Assembly (NCBI GenBank): GCA_015345905.1
Contig: JADDTR010000014.1
Span: 248,001 to 312,000 of the forward strand
Length of the DNA stretch: 64,000 bases
Reading direction: 5' to 3'
DNA from: Aotearoamyces nothofagi
Taxonomy: Eukaryota; Ascomycota; Leotiomycetes; Leotiales; Tympanidaceae
The position numbers and the translations under genes are program-made. This document shows, piece after piece, positions 31,130-42,272 of the stretch (position 1 is the stretch's first letter; the number at the start of each line of letters is the position of its first letter). The notes under the pieces are model-generated. The model searched no databases. It saw only the letters and a list, made by a program, of their open reading frames with translations, and was not told where the DNA came from.

Positions 31130-34100
31130 CTAAGCCCCAAGAAGTACAAACTCCGAAACCGTCGCTCCGACTCCATCAGGTTCCGAACATCCCTCTACCA
31201 CCAAGCGGACATAATCTCCCGTCCACGGCTCGCCCTCAGCATCCACCGTTGTCTCATTTCCTGCATATGGCAACACCGTCGCCGTCTGCGCTGTCACCGC
31301 ATCGTACGGCTTATTCGGAGTGATTCCCTGAAGGTAAATCTCCCATTCTGTGCCATCGATCTGCCCTTCACCGTTACTGTCTATCGCAGTTCGGTTCCCA
31401 ATGAATACGGTCGCGTTCAGAGGCGGGCGAGCGCCCCAATCGAAATAGATGGCGCGGAGTGGCTGGTATGGGACGAGTGTTGTGTTGATGAGAATCGAGG
31501 CTGTGGTGTTGAGGGCTGGTTGCCATTTTGTTGCTGTTGCGCCGTCGTTGATGCTAGAGGGAAGCTGGCCGATTGCAGTTGCGGAGGAAGATATTATGGG
31601 GAGGCATTGGAGGAGATTTCCCGAGTAGGTAATGTTTTCGAAATAGAGTCGGTTGGGGACAGTGATGGATTGATTTATGGCGACGTTATATGTCGTATCT
31701 TCCGAGTTGGAGAGACCGGGTGTGCCGAGGATGATAGGGAGGGTAGTGTTAGCATATTTATCTATGATAGCGGTGATATTTGCTGTGGAGAAGCGTGTGA
31801 GGGTCGTGTGTGTGCGGTTCAGTTTTGCTGTTAGGCCGGCTCCAGCGTAGTAGATGTTGCGGAGGCTTAGATAGGGAATTTGGGGTGGGAGTGAGGGGTT
31901 GATGTAGAGTGTCGGTTGGTCAGTTCGAAGACCGAGGAATCCGAATGGGGCGATTTGATGAGCGCCACCGTGACCTGTTAGAAAGGGGAATGCGGGATTG
32001 TTGCCGCCTAGATATATGTGTTAGTGAAGAAATAATAGAGAGAATAGAACATACCATTTGTAGTTATATCATCGTTAGATTGTTCAGAGAATTGGTACCA
32101 TGGGGCGCGGAGGTAGGGGGAAGTGCCATAGAGAGTGTATGTATAGGCAGCACAACCAGATAGGGAGATAGCATTTGCGTCAATTGCAAAGACTGAATAT
32201 GTCATTGCGGGACCATTTGCGGATTGTTTATTAGAATACTGGGAGTGTCAGCAATCGCTTCAAAATAAAATTTGTACTTACGTAGTCTAGATCCAAAAGT
32301 TTGGAATCCTCTGAATATCCGTTCTCTCCATAATCCAACGGGTAGGTGAGTAACACAACATCAGCCTGTTTTACTTGAACACTGTTATTCATAGTCTGGT
32401 ACTCAAGGGTGATATTGGATGCAGCTCGAGGGAATTCGATATTAACAGATTGATTATCCCAAGTCTCGTTGATCGCTAAACCTTCACTGCGGCGAAGGTC
32501 GTTGGCTACATCAAGTAAATCTGCTGCCGATGCAATTGTGAAAGCGCCGTTATCAATATTGTTCTGAGACTGTCAATTTTTATTTCTTTTCCAGATATGA
32601 TGGGTTACTTACAGCATATTCATCAGGGTCTGTCATGTTATGTATCCAGTATGTCTTTGTAGTCTCATTATAAGACAACAACTGTCCAGTCATAATAGCG
32701 ATACTCTCGATAATCTGTCGAGGTCCGGCATTGAACCATGTCGCATTCTGGGTGATATTGTATTGCTGAATCAGATTAAAGCTGATATCATAATTCAGAT
32801 GATATTCGTAATCAACGCAAGGTCCAGTACCCGTGCAATTTCCATATCTTCCAGTAGTCCATGAATATAGCGCACTACCATTTGGATAGCCGTTGAATTT
32901 TGCATTAGCCAACGCTTGTGGATGTTGTTTGACACGAAAATTGCTGATTTGCTTGCTGTAACCTGGGAAATTCAAATTCAGGCCAGGTGCCATCCAGTAA
33001 TCTGCATCCCAGAATATAAGGCCAGCATATGATTCGGATGACAATCCTCCAACTGCAATGCTATTGTCATTCAGGCCGCTATCATCCGGCTGAAGGTTTT
33101 GGAGGAGGTAATAAGTGTTGGCAACCGATGTGATTTGGAGGATTTCAATATTTGGATCATCGGGTAGTAAACCTGTTGCTGGGTCGGTGTAATTATCAAC
33201 AGAGGATTCGGTCAAGAGTTCAGCCCAAGCGGCAACATGCTCTGAAAGCAATCCTCCCCACCCAGTAGCTTCAGCTTCTGTCGATGCCTGATGGGCAACG
33301 GTATTGGGATCTTGGAATTTGTCGGTCGAGGCAACTCCTATATACTTGTAGAAAGTTGCACTTTCGCCAGCTTTGAGACTCACATTGAAAGTCTGTCCAA
33401 TAGTAATGTTATCTGAACTGACATATGCTCCCTTTGCCAGTGCTCTTGACGATAAATCTGTATAAGTATTATTGAATCCTGCAGTAGAGACAACATATCC
33501 AGTAACGTTTGCGAGATCGTTGGGATGGACTGCTGAGTAGATGGTCAGAGCATCCTCGTCAATTCCATTCTCTGCGAGATAAGAGCGAACTGCACTTCGT
33601 CCATCGAGAAGATCCGTCACAGTACCATTGATGTCCTGAGAGGGCTTAATTGTAGCCTCAACGGCAACAACATTAGGTCTTGTCCGACTGAAAATCGTTC
33701 TAAAGCTGACATTAAAGGTCGTAGAGAGGTTTCCTGGCGCCCAAACATACTCCCAAGTCGCAACACCACTTTTGAAACTAATTGACGATGTGAAATTTGT
33801 AATAGTGGTGTTGCTAGCAGTAGAGTCCAAGAAAGCATCTCCAAAGGCAAAGATAATGCCAGTCGAATATGGAATTCCAGATATGAAAGACTCATAGCCA
33901 TATTGATTTAGCCAAGGGTAGTTGGTTCCGGTCCCATTCGGCTGGATGTCGTAAAATCCACTAATTGTAGTAAAAGACAATCTGCGCGAAAACAAAGGCC
34001 AAACATTGATGGGTTGGATACCATCAGGATCGGTTTGATTTACATCATATTCAAAGAATGGTCCAGCTGCACCAAGTGATGCTCCGACGTATCTGTGGAA

Positions 34101-34323
34101 GTCAGCTGGCTGAAGTGTCCTTGAGTCATGTGATATACCCGTTTGAGAGTGACAATCGCGACTGGAATTGGCCGGGAATATACTTGTGCGCGGTCAAGGA
34201 CCAGTCGCTTTGATTCCATGTCGACAAGTTAGATGTTGTGACAGAAAAGTCTGTCGCTGCTCTAACGGCAAGACACCACAAGGCCAACACCAGCGGCCAA
34301 ACCTGACAAGCCATCACTGCCAT
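31130..34323 (-). CDS. Acid trehalase, GH65, secreted or vacuolar
   Basis: Hydrolyses trehalose to two glucose molecules outside the cell or in the vacuole. Exons 34323-34139, 34092-32613, 32563-32282, 32238-32055 and 32007-31130 (3,009 nt, 1,002 residues, like other fungal acid trehalases). A signal peptide is clear (MACQVWPLVLALWCLAVRAA), followed by many N-glycosylation sequons. GH65 N-terminal domain: LSLSNGYVGASLGAAGPFFE; catalytic (alpha/alpha)6 domain: GLIFWDADYWMAPGLNLNFP, then CVDYEYHLNYDISFNLIQQY, which holds the probable general acid Glu. The last 200 residues (LPSSINDGATATKWQPALNT and onward, YFDWGARPPLNATVFIGN) look like a discoidin/F5-8-C fold, seen in some family members. An in-frame ATG 105 nt further upstream would place the signal sequence internally, so 34323 was chosen. 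Confidence 0.94.
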
Positions 34324-36849
34324 AGACTCAATTGACAGCACGCGCGACTTCTGTTGTTCAATGGCGATGGAATTTATTAATGCGCAGCAATACCTTTTAT
34401 CACAACTCTCATCGACAAGGTATAACAACAGCTGACGGATTAATGGGGCGTCGTATCCGTATAACTAACTTTTCGTGGAACTGCAGACCGTGGCAGCTGC
34501 AGGTGGGCTGCAGCAAGCAATTGTAGCTAATTCTCACAACAACACGGTACTTCTCACCGGAGGAATGCTCTTGGGATAGTATGCCCCGGGTCACATGATG
34601 TATAGCTGGATAAAATCCACGGCCGTTTGGCTCTAAAGAGGCAGATCATCATCCGGGTTTTTCTTGTTCTCTTAATCAATTTAAGGTAGTTGTTCCAGTG
34701 GTGATCTAGTTCCATTCCGAAGCTGCCGTTCCCTGAATGCGTACTGTACTTCTCCACTACAGCTCCAGCTACTCGGTGATGACGCAGGCGAACCCTCGCA
34801 CCGCAAAACTCGAGTCCTCGAAGACGACGACGATCCGATGATCCGACGATCAGAATCCAGGAACACCGACGTGTCTTCGGCTGCACTTCCTCTGGGACGC
34901 CACTTCCTCGGTCTTTGGCGTCTTCCATCCTTGAATCCGTCGTTCTCCAGACTTTCACCAGACGTTCCATCTGTGGAGAATTCGCCGGGGTGCAGCACAA
35001 ATACCCCGCAGTTCGGCCTTCTCTCGGGCTCTCTGGGGAGCCCCGCATGGCGGAATTCTATCGGAATCCTATCTGGATGGTGGCATGGTAGAACCAGGAA
35101 CTGTAGATACAGGGAGGGAAACAAGGTTGTCAAAACAGACCTCATTAGACAGGCAACGTCACAGACGCGAGCTAAATTGATTGATTAGGAATTTTCGAGA
35201 ATGGAAGAGCTTTGCTTTGCTTCGTTCCATGCCGGGGAATTCGTGTTCGAGATATGCTGGCTTGGCAATATCCCAGTCGGCGCCCCTACGCGACTGAATA
35301 CATACGTACTCGGACATGTATATGCGCCTACGTTGCTGAACATGGAAGCAAAGTCATGGACATCACTACTAGAAAAAAGATATTACAAGGAGAATGATTT
35401 TTGAAAGTCAGTCTCGAGATATGGTATTAGAAGCCTTTAATCCGGGGTTATAAGTTCAGAAGCTAAAATAACGTAGCACCAGGTCCTACAGAGATAGAGA
35501 CATTAACCTTAATCATTTTTACTCTATTATTAGACCTTCCTACGCTCTTGGTATTTGCGCCATTGTCTTCCTTTCCAGCTTCAATTGGCTTTATACCTTC
35601 AATTTGCAGCTGCGACCGCCCAGGCCTCAACTTCCCAGGTTGAATATTCTGGTTCTCGCCCGCCTTCAAAATGGACAAGCAATCTTCATCGAGTGTATTC
35701 AGTGCGGCACAATTCCCAGCCGTCGTAAACAAGATCTTGAAAGTCCTATCATGCCCTTACCCACTGTTCGCATCCAGCACTTGCTTGTGCAACAGCTGGA
35801 TCAGACTATGCACCAGGAAGTCGAGATGTTCTTCTTGTCTAGGAGTTCTGGATTCAAGGCTTTGTGCAGTTCTTGGCCTTCCATAATAAGTCTAGATTCC
35901 ATTGGCGAGCTGCAAGAGATTAGTGACATGAAATAGAAACAGGTGTATTTACTAACCGCGAGGAATTTGAATCCTCATAGAACTCCTTCCATGGTCCGGA
36001 ATGCGTATTTCTATCGCTTTGCTTTCGACAAATCTCATCTCGGAGAGCCGTGGAAAGAATAGTATCTGGTGGTGGGGTAGCGACCTCGAGGCTGAGGCCA
36101 AAGTTTTTAATCACTGAGATGGATTCCGTCCGCTCTTCTCTCCTTTGCAATTCTATGTTGTAGATGTCGATCTAGAAATCAGTTTGTCTTGGAGCGCTCT
36201 CGGATAGCCAGAGGGTTCAGTTGGAAATCAGATAAAATGATCATCAACACTATCTGCTGGTTATGGCCCCACAAGGCTGGAAGAGTCGGCATCGCTGAAC
36301 AGGGGAGGTTTCATGCGCCTGCAGTCATCATGAACCCTGCAAGACCAGAAGTGAGCCTGTAACTTTCAATTGCTGCCCAATTTATTTATTATAAGCCTTT
36401 CCCCAACACAAAACTTTGCTCCTCAATCCAACTGCGTTGTGTTCTTGGGCGTTTGTGCGATCGCGGCATTCTTGGTAAACAAAAACCAATACTAAGGCTA
36501 GAAAGCTTCTCAAAGGACGGAGATATACCTACCCCAACCGCTATCTTGCTGGTCCCGACAGCTTTTGACTGGAGGCCTGCGAGGCTCAGTTCAAAATTGA
36601 AGGCACACTTTGGCAACTTTCAATAAAGCACGGTATGAAACAGTCGTATCACGACAACAGCTTCGATTGAATTTCCTTAAATTGGTATAGAGGCAGAACT
36701 GTTTTTTCTGAATCTGTTGTTGAGGTTTCAGAAAATCATCCTGTCATTTCCTGGTGGTACTTTCCTACCAAAAACATGTACATATTTGGTGTTCACAGTT
36801 GTGCCTTTTATTTTGAACTTAGCCTCGCTGATTCCTGACAGCTTTCGAG
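34324..36849. other. Long region without confident genes
   Basis: About 2.5 kb. 34324-34560 is the trehalase promoter. 34680-35190 is GC-rich, with overlapping open frames on both strands and a short GACGA run, but no recognisable protein. 35460-36175 holds a possible minus-strand relic listed separately. 36300-36849 is the upstream flank of the AAA ATPase gene. Confidence 0.5.
35463..36175 (-). pseudogene. Possible degraded gene, family unknown
   Basis: Several minus-strand stretches have coding character. One reads IDIYNIELQRREERTESISV then VIKNFGLSLEVATPPPD (about 36175-35980) and ends in a plausible donor GTTAGT with an acceptor CTTGCAG about 45 nt on. A helix-like EEHLDFLVHSLIQLLHKQVL lies in another frame near 35830-35770. 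The last, FKILFTTAGNCAALNTLDED followed by CLSILKAGENQNIQPGKL, runs to a stop at 35463. These pieces do not share one frame without frameshifts, so this is either a decayed gene or one whose introns I could not resolve. No family recognised. Confidence 0.25.
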
Positions 36850-39551
36850 ATGTCATCAGAACCGCTCCTGCTTTCCCAGCCAACAGCGACTTTTGGTGGT
36901 GTAAGTTGGATTGAATTGTGAACCTCTGAAAAGTTCTCTAATAATCAGCTAGAATGCATACGGCCATAGTAAGCTGAATAGCCTACCAGATAAAAAACTC
37001 CTAGACGACGAAGAATCACAGCATCAGTCCTTACCCGGCCTCTCTAAAGGGATAGAGCCCCCAGCAACCTCGCAAACGTCTTCAGTAGACGAGGCAAAGA
37101 TTTTGTATCGTTACCTTGTAAAAAATGAAGATGACGAAGTAGTGCAAAAGGACGAGAGTGACCAGCCGTTTCATTCATACAAGATCCAGGTGATGCCTGA
37201 AACGAAACAGACAATACTAGAGGTCGTCACGACTAAGAGCAGGAGAACGAAAACTACCGATACTGTCCTGAAAATTCATTCCCACTATCTCATCAACGCC
37301 CTAAAGGAACTAATAGGGTACTATCCTCGTCTCAGTCTCAGCAAAGAGCCGATAGAGATTAAGGAACCTTTTAGGCCCTTAATCCACTATATGGATGCCC
37401 TAGATAAATACAAGTCAAATTATCATGAAAACCATACGCCCGAATGGATTGCCATAACCAACGACCACATTGATTCCTTGCTTGCGCTTTTAAAAGGCTT
37501 AGGTGAGTCGGAATTAAGAATCGAGCGCGAACGCCACAGAAGGAGCCCACCAGTGTGCACTTGGGAGCATGCATGGATGCTATTTTGTCCTGGAGAAGTA
37601 GTTTGGCTGCAAAGCGCAGAGCAAGAACCACGGGCTGCAGTGCTAGAATACACGGATATAACCGACCGTTTCAGCGTGTGGTGCATTGAATATGATCTAG
37701 CTATGTGTCTAAGACCTCGAAGAATTGAGGTAAAGCTTGACTCGTTCGAAGGCGAGAAAGAGATTTCAAATCTGAATATCTGTCCAAGAAAGTTTTCCAC
37801 GATTTCTCCTGATATTGAGGCAAAGCAAATCCTTCGAGGTAAGACGTATGCGCAACTCTTTAGGCCATATTATAAGGAATACTCTGGGCAGGTGGTAAAT
37901 AATGGCGAGCTCCAAGTAACTTCTGTCCACCCTCGAGAGTCGAGCACTCTAACAAGTTCAAGGTCGAAGGAAAAGTTATGATCGATCATCAGGCTTGGCA
38001 AACTGAACAGCCATCTCATTGGGAATATGAAGACGGATTTAACGTCTTTAACGAGTTAGCTGGAGAAGGTTGCGAATGTTTGAAATGCCTCGATACCATT
38101 AAACCAGAGAGAGCGCTGCCAGTGAGAGACTGGGCATATGATCCTAGTGATTCAAAAATCGACAGAGCCGTCCCTGACGATTTCTATCTGCTCTGTGCCT
38201 CTCAAATTGGGGGCTATGCACTGCTCGACAGAAAATGGGGTTTGTTGTTTCTCATAGCATCTATCCTTCTATCTTTACTAATAGAGAGTAGTACAACTAC
38301 ATCTAGATCGAATTTCTGATCCAGTCATTGAGGATTCTCCTTTTGACAGTTTGGTTCTTGAGGAAGAGACTAAAGAAACAATAGAAGCCTTGGTGTGGAA
38401 TTATGCGCAGGCTGACACGAATGTGAAGGCTTGGAGTACAGACTTTGTCAAGAACAAGGGCGAGGGTCGTATCTTCTTATTGCACGGTTCTCCTGGTGTT
38501 GGAAAAACGTAAGCTATGCTCCAATATCAAATCTACACCGACGTACAGGATTGAGGCAATCACTCTACTAGTGATCACCTCAAAACTCTGGTACTAGTAC
38601 CAGCTATCCAGAACTTAAAAGTAATACTATACGAGAGATTTCCTGTAAAGGGCTACGCTTTCTAAGGAGCTGGTATTGGCGCCTTGTTATAATTTTACCA
38701 AGTGGTCTCTAGTAGCAACATCTCTCTTAATCCTCAAGCTAGGCTTATACTAACCAAACAAATAGATGCACAGCAGGTAGATTATCGATATCAAACTCGG
38801 AGAATCAAGTCTAACAAATTTAGAATGTGTAGCGGACCTAATACGGCGTCCACTCCTAGCCCTAACTTGTGGAGACATGGGAATAACAGCCAGCGAGGTA
38901 GAAACGTCCTTTAAACGATTTATCGATTTGGGTGAACGATGGGGAGCCGTTGTTCTGATGGACGAGGCAGACGTCTACTTAGAGCAGCGAACATCTGAGA
39001 ATCTCCAAAGGAACAGTCTCGTCTCAGGTCGGTCCCTCGCAAACCATCTTGCGGCAACAACTAACAAAACGCCTCTAGTCTTCCTACGAACCCTCGAGTA
39101 CTTCAGAGGCATCCTCTTCCTAACATCAAACCGAGTCGGCTCCTTCGACGATGCCTTCATCTCACGGATCCACGTGGCACTACTCTACAAGCCTCTCAGC
39201 GACGAGTACCGTAAGAAGATATGGGAGAAGAACTTCAACCGGCTCAAGAAAGAAGCTTCGATAACAGTGGACACCTCAACGGTCATCTACGCCGTCACCG
39301 ACCCAGACGTCATAGCGGTGAAGTGGAACGGGCGCGAGATCCGCAACGCATTCCAGACAGCCGTTGCGCTAGCTCAGTACGATGCAAGGAAAGCTAAGCG
39401 GGAGGAGGTGGTTCTTGAGGTGCAGCATCTACGGAGGGTTGTCAGGATGTCACAACAGTTCAAGAATTATATCACTTCAACGCATAGGAACCAGGATGAG
39501 ATGAAGAGGGCGCGTCTAGAGGAGAGGCGGAACGATGACTTTTCAGCATGA
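36850..39551 (+). CDS. AAA+ ATPase with N-terminal DUF7025-like region
   Basis: Six exons: 36850-36900, 36953-37915, 37957-38239, 38292-38508, 38810-39027 and 39079-39551, about 734 residues. The start MSSEPLLLSQPTATFGG joins NAYGHSKLNSLPDKKLLDD across intron 1. The N-terminal half has WEHAWMLFCPGEVVW and TWEHAW-centred features of the DUF7025 region common in fungal AAA proteins. The AAA core follows: Walker A HGSPGVGKT, second-helix LTNLECVADLIRRPLLALTC, Walker B GAVVLMDEADVYLEQRT, sensor 1 GILFLTSNRVGSFDDAFISR with the arginine finger region SRIH. A C-terminal lid continues through WNGREIRNAFQTAVALAQYD. Family members are abundant in filamentous fungi and their client is unknown. Intron 4 (301 nt) is far longer than the rest, and intron 5 (51 nt) has no stop codon. 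Confidence 0.88.
38509..38809 (+). other. Unusually long intron with a 16-bp palindrome
   Basis: GTAAGC donor after GKT of Walker A; acceptor AATCAAG at 38809, which gives the in-frame GKT-LTNLECVAD expected of the family. It contains the perfect palindrome CTGGTACTAGTACCAG (38588-38603) and stops in all frames. Confidence 0.75.
39028..39078 (+). other. Stop-free 51-nt intron
   Basis: GTCGGT donor (weak), CAACTAACAAAACGCCTCTAG branch and acceptor. Removal gives RNSLVSVFLRTLEYFRGIL, matching the family pattern RNSLVAVFLR; retention inserts 17 residues there. Confidence 0.75.
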
Positions 39552-40002
39552 AATCAAAGTGGCGGTGTTTAAGGGAGAGTTTTACGGGGAAACTGCGGCC
39601 GTTGTCTCTGCTCTTTAGCACTCAAACAGCGTAATATAAACAGGTTCCCTTTGGTTCAGAATAAACCCAAATTTGCACCGTACACCTAGGACAGTTCAAT
39701 TTGAGTATCGTTTCTAGTGTAAATTAAATAATTTGGTTTCCGTGTCCGTAAAAGAGTGTTACTATATATGATAAAGATGCAAGTGCAAGTGGCATTCACT
39801 CCTTCAAGCATACAATGCATTATAAATTCGGAATTGCTTCATTCTCATGTAGACGTTTTTGTTTCTTTGTCTATTGCCTAACGAAGGATGTAAATGAGCC
39901 GTTGGGCGAAACTGGAGCAACAACTTTGACGTTGTTAATCCTGATTATCTGCTTGGGCCTCAGACAAACCGCCTGCTTCGCGTCAAGGCATTTTAACTTT
40001 CT
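39552..40002. other. Intergenic region between convergent genes
   Basis: About 450 bp with no recognisable gene; the + strand open frame at 39815-40084 is mostly the reverse of the next gene's 3' end and flank. Confidence 0.55.
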
Positions 40003-41305
40003 CTACATCGAAGTCACCTCGTTTCGCCTCGCAATCCTCGGGATGAAAGTCCATTCTCCACCAACAGTGGCTGGCTGCATGTGAGGGAAGAGCTTTGTCA
40101 ACAATGCAACGACGTCCGTACCTTCCGGTGCCGTAACTTTGTATCTCCAATAACCCAGAGGGAAGATAGTGACATTGTGATATTCTGGATCAAGCTGCAA
40201 GGCCCTCTGGAGTTCAGACCTCGAGTCAAAGTAAGCTGCATTGGTTGAGGACACTAAGGTGACTTGAGAACGCGAGCCGCGGGCGATGTTGAATCCAGAT
40301 CTTGCCCTGCTGTTGGAGCTTCCGAGTGGGATTGATCCGTCTGGAAGAGTTAGGTCTGCGAATGCGGGGAGTGATGATGAGCGAGACTTTCGGGGAATTG
40401 GGAACAGACGACGCCGAGTAGGAATAGAGTAAGAGAGGAGCTCGGTGTAGCTCTTCTCTTCGTCTGACAGGCCAGCTCTATCGGCAGCAGGGAGGTCATC
40501 AGTATTTGGTGCATTTCTAATGTGATGGGATCGCTTCGCATTGCTCTCAAGACCAGCGGCCGCCTTTCGCTTTGTAGAAGTTTTTGCAGCAGCAAGCGTG
40601 GGACTACCCATGAATTGCTTTCTCATACGGCTAGGTCCCTTCGGCGGTGTAGCAGGCTTTGGTAACAGCAACTCGCTTTCTACATCATCATCTTCATTGT
40701 CGTTGGAAGCTTCCACTAAGAATGACTTGTTAGCAAATGAAACAGAAGCTTAGACAACTCAATGCCCTAGACAGCAAGCAAAGGGCTACCTGTACCTGGT
40801 AACCGCCTAGAAATATGGGTTCTGATATTGCCTTTGGTTTCAGATCATAGTGCATTGCATCTGAATAGCAATAGTTCGGGTTAAGATCGCAAAAAGGGAG
40901 TGGATAAGTGGCAGTGATATTGAGTGTAGATGAGTGATAATGATAATGATGGTACTTACTATTTTCTAGACGGATAATATCCTCAGTGAGAAGATACTCA
41001 TGCGGGTCATTCTCTTCATCACTGCTCCAATCCTCCGTTTCGGATTCTTCAGAATCTTCGCTCTCCTCAGAGTCCTCGCCGTCTTCACTGTCCTCAATAT
41101 CCTCACTGTCCTCATTGTCATGACTGCCATCACTGCCATCACTGCCATCACTGCTATTACTAGAGTCCTCGCTGCAGTTATCTGAGTTCTCATTCTCCGT
41201 GTTGATATCATTCAGATCTTGGTTTTCGTCACCCAAGACATCCATGTCCTCGACAGTGGTGGATGGTTGTTTCCGAACTTCTCTTAGCTTTTGTAACTTC
41301 TCCAT
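40003..41305 (-). CDS. Acidic Asp/Glu/Ser-rich protein, unknown function
   Basis: Starts at ATG 41305 (MEKLQKLREVRKQPSTTVED). Exon 1 (41305-40960) codes for a highly acidic, Ser-rich stretch built from GSDGS and DSEDGEDSEESED units, then NDPHEYLLTEDIIRLEN. A clear GTAAGT donor at 40959 and CAG acceptor at 40861 lead to exon 2 (from 40860, NAMHYDLKPKAISEPIFLG). The last exon is 40715-40003. The end of exon 2 is uncertain: donors GTTACC (leaving FLG-VEASND) and GTTGTC further on both keep the frame. The last exon has PRKSRSSSLPAFADLTLPDG and a folded-looking C-terminus (YFDSRSELQRALQLDPEYHN, FPLGYWRYKV). The composition suggests a nuclear or chromatin-associated protein; no family recognised. 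Confidence 0.65.
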
Positions 41306-42272
41306 GGGTTCTGGGTCCTTCTCTTCTAGTTAGTTCAAAGAGAGTTTTGTGTTCTTTGTCGGAGAGTGAGTTGCAAAGGCTCTATGTGAGCATTCTTAGT
41401 CCAGAGCTTGGGCACGCAATGTTTATATACCTATACAACGAGGATTTGAGGTTGAACGTTTCTTTCACGTTCTGAGCGTTCTGAGCTATCCAAGCGCTCG
41501 TTTGGGTCCTTGCTAATCCGACGCAGGACTTTCACAGGCCCATTATAGTATCTTTTAAGGGCAGGCATTGGGTTCCGGCGTACACGGTCATTCACCTTTC
41601 TATTTCTCAGTGATATGCCGTTACAATCGGCAACGTGCCTCCTCCTATGAAATTTTTCTTAACTATAGCCTCTATCGCACTTTGGGCAGGCATATTTAGT
41701 TGTCGTAAGTCCCTTTTACAGAGTTCTCTTTCCTCATCTTTGAACATATCTCATGCATGGCATGTGTGCTTGTCCAGCAGATGTCTGAATAGCCTGAAAA
41801 CGCCCACCTCCGCCTATCAGCATAGCTTATGATATAAAAATTCTAGCAAAGGGCACTAGACTCAAAATGGACCAAACCCTCACATTGGGTCGTCATATAT
41901 ATATATATTCCACATACATAAATTCCTATTGCATCACCAGCCGTTGGGATGTATAGCATGCTCTTCTGGCGTTCTCTCATCAGTCGACCAGAACAAGGCT
42001 ATTGAGAGCCTGATGCGCAAGGTTAGCAAAAAGACAGCCGGATTCGACAAGCGGCAAGGGCCGGGTGCTGATTCGTGGAATGATCGTCACGTGTTCTTTA
42101 GGCTAAATTTCCGCCCTGCTAGAAAGTCCATCCTAAGGTTGTATAGTAAGGCAAGGCAAGGCAGGCTCGATTGTCGCGATCAATCGGAGATTCCGCGACT
42201 GAGCACTCTCTGATACTCCTCCAAGGAACTGCCGACCGGTGAAGGAGCTGCCACTGTCGCAAAGTGCCAGCG
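41306..42272. other. Divergent intergenic region
   Basis: About 970 bp between the acidic-protein and forkhead genes. Holds a (TA)n run near 41896-41908 and a repeated AAGGC near 42149-42162, and a candidate small secreted peptide frame listed separately. Confidence 0.55.
41647..41832 (+). CDS. Candidate small secreted peptide (61 aa), uncertain
   Basis: ATG 41647 opens with a textbook signal peptide, MKFFLTIASIALWAGIFSC. Unspliced, the frame runs for 61 residues with four Cys in all (SCR, VCL, RCL, plus the one at the cleavage region counted once) and ends at TGA 41832. A GTAAGT sits directly after the signal sequence, and a CAG lies about 75 nt later; splicing there would end the frame at once, so a gene with a further undetected exon or a relic is equally possible. 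Small secreted cysteine proteins are common in fungi, but a short hydrophobic frame can arise by chance. Confidence 0.25.
   Translation: MKFFLTIASIALWAGIFSCRKSLLQSSLSSSLNISHAWHVCLSSRCLNSLKTPTSAYQHSL

Noticed and set aside
34554-35188. Overlapping frames of 116 to 164 codons on both strands near 34.6-35.2 kb
   Set aside because: All are low-complexity Arg/Ser/Pro strings from one GC-rich segment; none has a recognisable fold or splice context.
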